Assembly: GCA_013288455.1 (NCBI GenBank)
Contig: JABDBU010000002.1
Location: 1 to 42,108, forward strand
Origin: Gammaproteobacteria bacterium
GTDB taxonomy: Bacteria > Pseudomonadota > Gammaproteobacteria > Diplorickettsiales > Diplorickettsiaceae
DNA: 42,108 bases
Direction of reading: 5' to 3'
The notes beneath the pieces were generated by a model. It saw nothing but the letters and a program-made list of their open reading frames with translations, was not told the DNA's origin and did not search any database. Made by a program: the position numbers and the translations under genes. Positions 16,333-23,477 of the stretch are shown here, in pieces (within the stretch, counting starts at the first letter, position 1; each line of letters begins with the position of its first letter).

Positions 16333-17862
16333 ATGAAATTTAATCAAACCTATTTTGAAAGTCTTTTTAAATCTTATCCAGAATTACTAGCTTTCCTCAA
16401 TACAGAGGTTGATGCTACGCACGATTTTCAAATCACTGCACCGGCACCGTGGACGAACGACTTGTATCAAGCAACCGCAATGGTACTACCAGATGTAAAA
16501 GTGAAACATACAAATGAACCTCTAGCATCTTTGCTACGGACGGCAAATCCAGAAATTCGTAGCATTGAATTAGAACGAACCGTATTTAGTATCATGACAA
16601 TGCAAGCTATTGTTGAAAACAATTATGATTTTTTCAAAAAAACGCCCGTGTACTCTAATCAGCTAATCATATTATCAGATCAATTTCAAAATTTATGCAC
16701 GTTATTACAAACATATTTTCCCACCGATCTTGACAAAAATATTTTGTTACGTGCATTAATATTAAGCGATCTTGGAAAAATCAGGCCATTACGAGAAGCT
16801 TTATGCAAACTGTTTTATATCACAGCTCAAGATCCAGACCATTTTATGTCAGAATTATTACGCCGTAATTATACAGAATTATCCGCTATTCTACCTAGTA
16901 TAAACAACGAAATTACACTGACTGAATTGCGTAAGATTAATACAGAATTTCATTATGGGCATTTTGCACATGCTGAATCTGGAGAACGTGAATTAGCACG
17001 GCTAAAAGATATGCTTGCTGAGCATGGTCATGGTGTCGAAGCAATAGGTAAACATTTTATTTTACAAATTTGTGATGTGGCAGGCGCAGCTGCTCAAGAT
17101 GGTGGAAAAACTATTCTTACTCAACAAATTGCAACAATTTATTTAAATTGCATATTACCAGCGTTACTCTCACTAACAACAAAAACTCCTACAACAGTGC
17201 ATGAAAATTATTTCAGCAAACGTTTCCAGCTTTGTCAATTACCGATACATGAAACCCCACTAACATCAGAGCAACACTGGCTTGGCAGATTCATATGCAT
17301 GCTTCGAATAGATACTTTATCTGCTGCCGAGCAGCTACAAACAGCACTGAAAGAATTATTAGCCAATAATCCGAAATTTGTTGCTGACCTGGAATCATGG
17401 CATCAGTATCAATTAAATCCTAAACTTTCGACGCCAACTTATATGCCAGCATTGCTAGTCGCATTAAAAAATAAGGAGCCACTAACAGTGGCTTTGCAAA
17501 TAGGCGCTACCCTGATTAGGCGTGCATTAGAATGCCATCAGTATTTAGTAGAAGTAAGTAAAATACATAAGGAAAATCCGGCAAATTTTAATGCATTAAC
17601 AGGAATTACTAAAAATGAATTTGATTGCATTCAAGCAGTATACAAGGAGAGATCTTCGATCTGTTTTTGCAGTTCGAATGGCATTGTGTATCCTACTCAA
17701 TGGATTAAACAACATAAGCCAGCTGAACTCGCCGCATATGTAAGTGAAACTGGGATTATGTTAGACCAAGAATTGAGCACAACAGGTTCTGCTCAATTTT
17801 TTGATCGCGAAAAACAAGAGTGTATTGCACAGTCAACTCCTGTTTCTAAGTTAGGAATGTAA
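16333..17862 (+). CDS. hypothetical protein between two ISAs1 remnants
   Basis: About 509 residues, mostly helical in composition, with no signal peptide or membrane segment. ATG 16333 is chosen because GAGGT sits five bases upstream; the in-frame ATG at 16321 has no ribosome-binding site. Notable conserved-looking motifs are ILSDLGKI (residues 143-150), HYGHFAHAESGE with His207, His210 and His213, and ICDVAGA with Asp248. Clustered His/Asp motifs with a DxGK element recall metal-dependent HD-type hydrolases, but the match is weak and the function is not known. It is flanked by inverted, decayed transposase fragments, which suggests transfer or rearrangement. In a Dot/Icm organism it could be an effector. 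Confidence 0.75.
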   Translation: MKFNQTYFESLFKSYPELLAFLNTEVDATHDFQITAPAPWTNDLYQATAMVLPDVKVKHTNEPLASLLRTANPEIRSIELERTVFSIMTMQAIVENNYDFFKKTPVYSNQLIILSDQFQNLCTLLQTYFPTDLDKNILLRALILSDLGKIRPLREALCKLFYITAQDPDHFMSELLRRNYTELSAILPSINNEITLTELRKINTEFHYGHFAHAESGERELARLKDMLAEHGHGVEAIGKHFILQICDVAGAAAQDGGKTILTQQIATIYLNCILPALLSLTTKTPTTVHENYFSKRFQLCQLPIHETPLTSEQHWLGRFICMLRIDTLSAAEQLQTALKELLANNPKFVADLESWHQYQLNPKLSTPTYMPALLVALKNKEPLTVALQIGATLIRRALECHQYLVEVSKIHKENPANFNALTGITKNEFDCIQAVYKERSSICFCSSNGIVYPTQWIKQHKPAELAAYVSETGIMLDQELSTTGSAQFFDREKQECIAQSTPVSKLGM

Positions 17863-17923
17863 ATTAGGAATGCGTGCGTCAACACTATGCTACTCCTCTA
17901 GTAGCAAAGAATCGGTAGAGCAT

Positions 17924-17974
17924 GTGTAAAAGTTTAGGCTAGAAGTGACAAATTTCTAGTCGAAATTTTTACAC
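17924..17974. repeat. imperfect 21-bp inverted repeat
   Basis: Arms 17924-17944 and 17954-17974 (GTGTAAAAGTTTAGGCTAGAA and its near complement) pair at about 17 of 21 positions around a 9-base loop. It follows the hypothetical gene by about 60 bp. It has no terminal T-run, so it may be an insertion-sequence end or a weak terminator. Confidence 0.5.
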
Positions 17975-18024
17975 TTTAGAGACAGAACCTAAGCACTTAT
18001 ACTGTTGTTGGGTCTAGTGTTGGG

Positions 18025-18341
18025 CTAGGTCTGGACAGATACTGTATACAATCTTCTGTATACAATCTTCAGCACAAGAAATGGAATTCGTCTTAATGCC
18101 AGAAATGTGTGTACTGAAAAATCGAGTAACGGAATTTCAATTAATAAAGTTAAAGCAAAGTGGCGTAGCCAGCTAACATGCTCAGGAGCGTAATCTTTGC
18201 GTATGCGAGAATCATCTTCTTTAAAGATAACATCTAAACTTCCAGTGTAAAGTATTTTCAATGCGCCAGTGGCGCCCGTATAGCGTGACCTATTCGCTCC
18301 GCATTCATAGGTAATGAACTGATGTAATAACGCTTTTCATG
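18025..18341 (-). pseudogene. ISAs1-family transposase remnant (right)
   Basis: Minus-strand translation in three frames reconstructs the C-terminal part of an ISAs1/H-repeat transposase. It reads EKRYYISSLPMNAERIGHAI, then HWRIENTLHW, then SLDVIFKEDDSRIRKDYAPE and HVSWLRHFALTLL. At least two frameshifts are present: one before HWRIEN and one at the extra A in TGGAAGT. The downstream tail to 18025 is not conserved. The N-terminal half of the transposase is absent, so the element is dead. It is inverted relative to the remnant at 16099-16200. Confidence 0.8.
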
Positions 18342-18428
18342 ACTGATAGGGTAACCCTCTGTCGAGCTTTTAATATTTTTTTTTGCTTAATATTTTTTTA
18401 AGTTTACAGGCGTATTGTTATAAAAGAC

Positions 18429-18440
18429 TGTTCTAGAACA
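18429..18440. promoter_or_regulatory. 12-bp perfect palindrome, operator or terminator
   Basis: TGTTCTAGAACA is a perfect palindrome flanked by AGAC on the left and AGTCT followed by ATTTTT on the right. The flanks also pair with one bulge. A TATAAA box lies just upstream (18419-18424). It could be an operator near a promoter for the small ORF, or an AT-rich intrinsic terminator. The sequence cannot decide. Confidence 0.35.
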
Positions 18441-18452
18441 AGTCTATTTTTG

Positions 18453-18480
18453 AGAATTACAGAATTACAGAATTACAGAA
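18453..18480 (+). repeat. 8-bp tandem repeat AGAATTAC
   Basis: Three perfect units of AGAATTAC (18453-18476) and a partial fourth lie immediately before the Shine-Dalgarno of the small ORF at 18492. Because 8 is not a multiple of 3, copy changes would shift any frame read through it and would change the length of the leader. Confidence 0.8.
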
Positions 18481-18491
18481 TGAGGAAAAAT

Positions 18492-18677
18492 ATGCGTAGA
18501 ATAAAAAAATTTAATGTCACAAAAAAATGCAATATATATAGGGTAAAGAAAGTAAAATTTCTTTTGAAAAAAAGGCCGATAGATTCAACGATAATCCAGA
18601 AATATTTAAAGAAAATCTATTCTGATACAATGGTAGCAGACTACTCTTTTTCTTCAGCAAATAATAATTTATCTTAA
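18492..18677 (+). CDS. small basic hypothetical protein
   Basis: A possible 61-residue protein beginning MRRIKKFNVTKKCN, very rich in Lys and Arg in the first half and Ser/Asn-rich at the end. The ATG at 18492 has a good GAGG six bases upstream, better than the upstream in-frame starts that would translate the 8-bp repeat. No family is recognised. The AT-rich composition means the ORF could be chance; the ribosome-binding site is its only positive support. Confidence 0.35.
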   Translation: MRRIKKFNVTKKCNIYRVKKVKFLLKKRPIDSTIIQKYLKKIYSDTMVADYSFSSANNNLS

Positions 18678-18894
18678 AAATATTGATAGAGCCTGTACAC
18701 TACTGTTTTTTTATAAGCACGCGGAATCTCTTTAATATCATGGCAAGCGATGGAACGGACTTGCAGAAGCTTTTTTATCAAAAAAAGCGTGCGCGATACT
18801 CACCGCGGCTGACCGTATAATTTTAGTAAGAAAATTTTTGTGTTTTAGAATTTTATAGGGTGCCTTGTCTTGTAGGAAATGAAAGCAATTTAAA
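18678..18894. other. intergenic region with an AT hairpin
   Basis: GCTTTTTT (18769-18776), ATCA and AAAAAAGC (18781-18788) form a perfect 8-bp stem. On the minus strand around 18816-18760 the sequence reads open in two frames (VSRGEYRARFF and AAVSIAHAFFDKKASAS), which may be the relic of a small repeated ORF. No intact gene is present. Confidence 0.35.
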
Positions 18895-19536
18895 TCACTC
18901 CACTAAAAAATTGAAGTAGACGCTTTTATAAGGCTCATTCTTTAATGTGAAATGCCACCACTCTGTCTCTATCGGTAAAAAACCAAATTCCATCATTGTT
19001 GTCTGCAACAACATGCGGTTGTTAAATTGCGCTAGTGTAATCGTTCGACAAGCAGGATGAGATAATGGATCCATAAAATCAAAAGGGGTACCCATATCAA
19101 GCGGTTCACCGGTCAAAAGATCAACAAGCGTTACATCGATCGTACTACCGCGCGTATGGCCTGAGTGACGCGCAATGTAGTGAAGATCAAACAAATCCGC
19201 TTTATTAATTCTCGGATAATAGGCTTTTTTCATTTTTTGATCTTGTGGCTCTTGACTCCATTGAAAAAAATCCTCAACTGCCATTTGCGGCCTGTAAGCA
19301 TCGAAAACTCTTAGTCCAAAATTTTTTTTATACAGTATGCTTTGTACACCAAACAAAGCATTTGCTGCTGCCTTCGTTAACAAACAAACCGGTTTTTTGT
19401 AACCAACGATAGGGCGGCCTACAAAATTATCAGAAATGTAATACCGCACATCTTCTTGAATAGTTGGGACGTAGTCTTTTAAGTAAATAAACTCACTGGT
19501 TTTTTCTTGTTTTTGTTCGTCAGCATTGATATTCAT
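18895..19536 (-). CDS. ddpX: D-alanyl-D-alanine dipeptidase (VanX/DdpX family)
   Basis: A 213-residue zinc peptidase of family M15D that cleaves D-Ala-D-Ala dipeptides, recycling peptidoglycan material. Zinc ligands and catalytic residues are visible: FDAYRP (Arg82), SGHTRGSTID (His127, Asp134) and EWWHF (Glu192, His195). The N-terminus (MNINADEQKQEKTSEF) shows no signal peptide, so the enzyme is probably cytoplasmic like E. coli DdpX. The ddp transporter genes and van resistance genes are absent nearby, so a housekeeping or scavenging role is likelier than glycopeptide resistance. Confidence 0.9.
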   Translation of the reverse strand: MNINADEQKQEKTSEFIYLKDYVPTIQEDVRYYISDNFVGRPIVGYKKPVCLLTKAAANALFGVQSILYKKNFGLRVFDAYRPQMAVEDFFQWSQEPQDQKMKKAYYPRINKADLFDLHYIARHSGHTRGSTIDVTLVDLLTGEPLDMGTPFDFMDPLSHPACRTITLAQFNNRMLLQTTMMEFGFLPIETEWWHFTLKNEPYKSVYFNFLVE

Positions 19537-19652
19537 GATGCAAAAAAATTATACGCAGACTAAACAACGCAATGAAATTTGAAACATAACTTAAAGGCAT
19601 TTCTATGCTATCAATAGTCATTTTAGCGTACCATTTGTGCTCTGATCTGTCT

Positions 19653-19704
19653 ATACCGCTCGTACGTGAAGATGCGAATCTTTTTAACTCACAGCGAGCG
19701 GTAT
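19653..19704. repeat. 10-bp perfect inverted repeat with nested stem
   Basis: ATACCGCTCG (19653-19662) and CGAGCGGTAT (19695-19704) are exact complements across a 32-base spacer. Inside them GTGA and TCAC can pair further. The arms are GC-richer than the surroundings. It lies in the 349-bp gap between the dipeptidase and the coat-U protein, where I see no gene. It could be a structured RNA, an operator pair or an element end. Confidence 0.5.
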
Positions 19705-19885
19705 GCCTGATACATGACTGGCAAAAACAAAAAATAAAAATGCGATCATTAATTTCAGACGATCCAAATACATGAGCTGGCTATTATAGCAGGGATATAG
19801 TAGGCTTAAATTTAAAGATTTTTGTTAAATAAGGAAACGAATCAGTTCTCTGACAATGGCTGCCATTGTACAGCAGGGAGGCGTT

Positions 19886-20380
19886 GTGTTTTCTTTATTA
19901 GGGAAGAGTGTTTTTCTCTTTTGCTTAGGATTTTGCACAAATCCGGCATTTGCAGCGATACTGACAACCAGTGTGCCAGTTTCTGTCGAAGTAATATCAG
20001 GTTGCACTATTACGGCAACTCCCTTAGTGTTTGGTGTCTACAGTCCTTATGCAGTGATCTCTACAAAAAGTATCTCTAGGCTACGAATACTTTGTACATT
20101 AAATACCCCTTATAACATAACTTTGGATCAAGGCAATGGAATATCCGCTGATACAAATCTGCGCACGATGTCCGGACCAGGAACTGCAACTATTTGTTAT
20201 ACACTATCGCAAAACCCGACGTGTACAATTAATTGGGGAAATACTATAGGGGTTGATACAGTGTTCGGTAAAGGAAGTGGAATACCAAAGTATTTAACCA
20301 TTTATGGTGAAATACCTGCTCAACAAAACGTCAGCACGGGGTCCTATAGTGATGTCGTGAACATTAACATTGTTTTTTAA
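19886..20380 (+). CDS. secreted spore coat protein U (SCPU) domain protein
   Basis: About 164 residues. From GTG 19886 the protein starts with a compact signal peptide (MFSLLGKSVFLFCLGFC then NPAFA) and a likely cleavage after AFA. GGGAGG lies 4 bases before this GTG. An ATG at 19856 would give an N-terminus with few positive charges. The mature part follows the SCPU fold of Csu-type archaic chaperone-usher pilins: SVPVSVEVISGCTITATPL at its start, paired cysteines, GPGTATICYTL, and an alternating C-terminal strand YSDVVNINIVF. No chaperone or usher gene is next to it, so it is an orphan whose partner machinery would be elsewhere, or it acts as a free surface or secreted protein. Confidence 0.78.
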   Translation: MFSLLGKSVFLFCLGFCTNPAFAAILTTSVPVSVEVISGCTITATPLVFGVYSPYAVISTKSISRLRILCTLNTPYNITLDQGNGISADTNLRTMSGPGTATICYTLSQNPTCTINWGNTIGVDTVFGKGSGIPKYLTIYGEIPAQQNVSTGSYSDVVNINIVF

Positions 20381-20381
20381 A

Positions 20382-20431
20382 GGGCGCCTCATAAATTGCT
20401 ATTTCACTCTTATTTTTTTATAGAGACGCCC
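20382..20431. terminator. short MITE-like repeat copy, likely bidirectional terminator
   Basis: GGGCGCCTCATAAAT and its near complement TTATAGAGACGCCC surround a 20-base AT-rich core with a run of seven T. It sits immediately after the stop of the coat-U gene, which converges with diaA. The arms match the ends of the repeat at 31140-31283. It probably folds as a hairpin and ends transcripts from the coat-U gene; the diaA transcript meets it from the other side. Confidence 0.55.
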
Positions 20432-20528
20432 TGGAAGCTCTTAACAGGAACCATCAAATGGCTTATTCGATCAGAATTGGACTGAATTTGCACAAAATAT
20501 GCTTGATGCCGCGCGTACCACTGTGTCT

Positions 20529-21131
<603 letters not shown>

Positions 21132-21554
21132 TTACCCAGAGAACGCATTTTTGACCCATTCTACTTGAGCAATGTAACGCTGGGAAGTATTAAGCCTGTG
21201 AAAGCAAGGTTTTGGCTTTGTGGTTCGTGAAACAGCGAAGACATCGAAACGATAGGAGAACATAGCGAATTGTGGAAAGTATTGCAGATAGTATTCGGCT
21301 GTTTTTATAAGCCTAGTCTGCTTAGTGAAATCAATTGTCTCTATGCCATTACCAAAATCAGAGTTTCGTCTATAACGAACCTCCACAAAAACTAAAATGT
21401 TTTGTTCTTGCATAATTAAGTCAATTTCGCCAAAACGGCACGTGTAGTTTCTAGTAATGAGAGAAAGACCCTGGCGTTTTAAATAATGATAGGCAAAATC
21501 TTCTGCTTCTTTCCCTAATTTTTGGGAAGTAGTAGATACTATTAATCCAGGAAT
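21132..21554 (-). CDS. yraN: YraN family endonuclease-like protein, apparent ATT start
   Basis: A 140-residue UPF0102 protein of nuclease-like fold and unclear function. The domain begins upstream of the first ATG: GKEAEDFAYHYLKRQGLSLI, RNYTCRFGEIDLI, then VFVEVRYRRNSDFG, all family signatures. The first in-frame ATG (21413) would cut away the N-terminal third. Between the upstream in-frame stop and the conserved domain there is no ATG, GTG or TTG. AGGAG (21565-21561) lies 7 bases before ATT at 21554, so a rare ATT start is the best explanation. It overlaps the end of lpoA by 13 bp, consistent with coupled translation. An undetected frameshift is the alternative. Confidence 0.85.
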   Translation of the reverse strand: MPGLIVSTTSQKLGKEAEDFAYHYLKRQGLSLITRNYTCRFGEIDLIMQEQNILVFVEVRYRRNSDFGNGIETIDFTKQTRLIKTAEYYLQYFPQFAMFSYRFDVFAVSRTTKPKPCFHRLNTSQRYIAQVEWVKNAFSG

Positions 21555-22696
21555 GATACAGCTCCTTTACGAAATTGTGCACAAACCAACTTACGTACAA
21601 TGCGATGTTTATCATCTAATGTGAGTTGACCCGTTGCTCCAGGTAAAGCTTGTGCATGAAATTGATTAAGATTAGGTAGCTGTTGAACGATGTGAAAAGC
21701 ATCAACACCAAGGGCGTAGTACTTTCGATTACGCATAAAAAATCCAGCATCGCGCGCCTGTAGCTGCTGGTATAAAGAAGAATTGCTTATGCTTTTTTCT
21801 ATAGTCCACGGAGCACTACAAAAAATCACTCCATCGAGGTCATAATCTAAACGGCTAGAATTTGGCAAGCCGCTGTAGATTGCAGCGGTTGCATACACGG
21901 GAATGTCACCAGCGTAAAAGAATTTTAGCAAAGGCTTAACTTGTCGACCTGTCTGCGGATCGCTAGCTAGAAAAATTACATCAAAATCAGTTCGTCTGTT
22001 ATGTGGTGGTTTAAACTGAATAAATTCCCGAAGTTGCCGTGTCAATGCGGAGGTAGTGTGCGAAAGTGTCAAGCGATCGACCACTGTCCCAGTTAAACTG
22101 TTCCACTGATCGGCAAACGTTTGGCCTATTTGTGCACCCCAATTGCCGTCAGTAGTCATGATCAGCGCGGAACGACAACCACTCTGCCAAGCCTTGAGAG
22201 CTGCTTGCTTAGCTTCATCCAAGGGGGATAAGCCGAATTGGTATAATTCTGGAGGTGCACTAACATCTGAAGCTAAGTAGTTTAAAGTTAGCACTGAAGT
22301 ATGGAGTTCTAGACCTACTAAAGTTTGTACCTGTGCCTTTAGAAGTGGTCCTACCACAAATTGCGCATTTTTTTTAATCGCTTTGTTGTAGGCTACCTGA
22401 ATGGAAGGTTCTTTGGCCGTGTCAATGACAATAATGCGTGGTGGAGCTCCACTTGCTTGAGCAGAGGCCAAGAATCCTTGTTCCACAGCCCAACCGATAC
22501 TACCCAAAGGTCCTTGCAGTGGGATCAGCAAAGCGATAGTGTTTGGCGTAGCTGGAAAGGCGGTATGAGCCTTCGATAGTACGACGGGTGAGACGGGTCT
22601 GGGTAAATGCGCCGAATTTTGGCTGCACCCCACCAAAAAAGCAATGTTGGATAACAAAACAACCAAAAATGATAAATGCAAAAATAAAAAAGGCAC
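21542..22696 (-). CDS. lpoA: penicillin-binding protein activator LpoA (LppC family)
   Basis: A 384-residue lipoprotein. LpoA reaches from the outer membrane to stimulate the transpeptidase PBP1A. The signal peptide has a lipobox FLVGC (Cys24). The mature protein is the periplasmic-binding-protein-like domain: TIALLIPLQGPLGSIGWAVE, FVVGPLLKAQVQTL, VIFLASDPQTGRQVKPLL and YYALGVDAFHIV. The N-terminal TPR domain of E. coli LpoA (678 residues) is missing, so this is the short form. The start is GTG 22696. It heads the lpoA-yraN-diaA operon and is divergent from the Smr gene. Confidence 0.9.
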   Translation of the reverse strand: MPFLFLHLSFLVVLLSNIAFLVGCSQNSAHLPRPVSPVVLSKAHTAFPATPNTIALLIPLQGPLGSIGWAVEQGFLASAQASGAPPRIIVIDTAKEPSIQVAYNKAIKKNAQFVVGPLLKAQVQTLVGLELHTSVLTLNYLASDVSAPPELYQFGLSPLDEAKQAALKAWQSGCRSALIMTTDGNWGAQIGQTFADQWNSLTGTVVDRLTLSHTTSALTRQLREFIQFKPPHNRRTDFDVIFLASDPQTGRQVKPLLKFFYAGDIPVYATAAIYSGLPNSSRLDYDLDGVIFCSAPWTIEKSISNSSLYQQLQARDAGFFMRNRKYYALGVDAFHIVQQLPNLNQFHAQALPGATGQLTLDDKHRIVRKLVCAQFRKGAVSFLD

Positions 22697-22808
22697 GTTG
22701 CTTCACAGTTCAAGATTTAAGTTACGCTACGCTTGCCGCAGCGCATGTGTTTCTCTATAGAGTAAAGCAATATTGTAGCCTGAGCTACTCTTGATAACAT
22801 TCTTTGCA

Positions 22809-23366
22809 ATGTCTAACTATTTTCCACCCGATGATGAAGATCTTGTTTTTTTTCATAAAGCAATGTCAGATGTTAGACGTCACAAAAGGCTTGGAGTGCA
22901 AAAATCTCAGAAACAGTCTCCATTAGCCGATCAGCCACCGAAATATGTGAAGAAAAAAGCAGCGCATCACGATATTTTCCTCTTTGATCCCGCAGAGCCA
23001 ACACTCGCTACAGAAGATGCATTATTTTTTAGGCGACAGGGTCCACAGAATAAATTAATCAGGAAGTTAGTGCGCGGTGAAATAAAGAGAACTGCTTACT
23101 TAGATTTGCATGGAATGACTATCGAACAAGCACGTGTAGCAGTGGAAAATTTTTTGCTAACAAATCAAAAAATGGGGGTTCGCTGTGTCAAAATCATCCA
23201 TGGAAAAGGCCTGTCGAGCAAAACTGAGCCAAAATTGAAAAATTATGTCAATCATTGGTTAAAGCAATTTTCAGAAGTGCTGGCCTTTGCTTCTGCACGA
23301 TCAAATGATGGAGGAACGGGCGCTGTGTACATATTATTGGCAAAATCAAAATTTTTGCCGAAATAG
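22809..23366 (+). CDS. smrA: Smr-domain protein, SmrA-like
   Basis: A 185-residue protein with a C-terminal Smr (small MutS-related) domain, probably a nucleic-acid endonuclease acting on branched DNA or RNA. Motifs are LDLHGMTIEQARVAVENFL, IIHGKGLSSK and GGTGAVYILL near the C-terminus. The spacing and the IIHGKG motif resemble E. coli YdaL/SmrA more than the ribosome-rescue nuclease SmrB. ATG 22809 gives a normal acidic N-terminus (MSNYFPPDDEDL); a TTG at 22791 is also in frame. It is divergent from lpoA. Confidence 0.88.
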   Translation: MSNYFPPDDEDLVFFHKAMSDVRRHKRLGVQKSQKQSPLADQPPKYVKKKAAHHDIFLFDPAEPTLATEDALFFRRQGPQNKLIRKLVRGEIKRTAYLDLHGMTIEQARVAVENFLLTNQKMGVRCVKIIHGKGLSSKTEPKLKNYVNHWLKQFSEVLAFASARSNDGGTGAVYILLAKSKFLPK

Positions 23367-23380
23367 CGTTTTCAAAGCAT

Positions 23381-23413
23381 TTGAAGCAAAATTTCTAATT
23401 TATAGAGGTGCCC
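23381..23413 (-). repeat. partial copy of the MITE-like repeat
   Basis: The 33 bases beginning TTGAAGCAAAATTTCTAATT and ending GGTGCCC match the right end of the element at 31251-31283 at nearly all positions. It lies just after the Smr gene, between convergent genes. Only one end is found. Confidence 0.7.
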
Positions 23414-23477
23414 TTCAGTAAAGGTTAAAAAAGAAAATGCCTGGTTTCAATAGGTGGTTTTTTTCATTGCATTTGAA

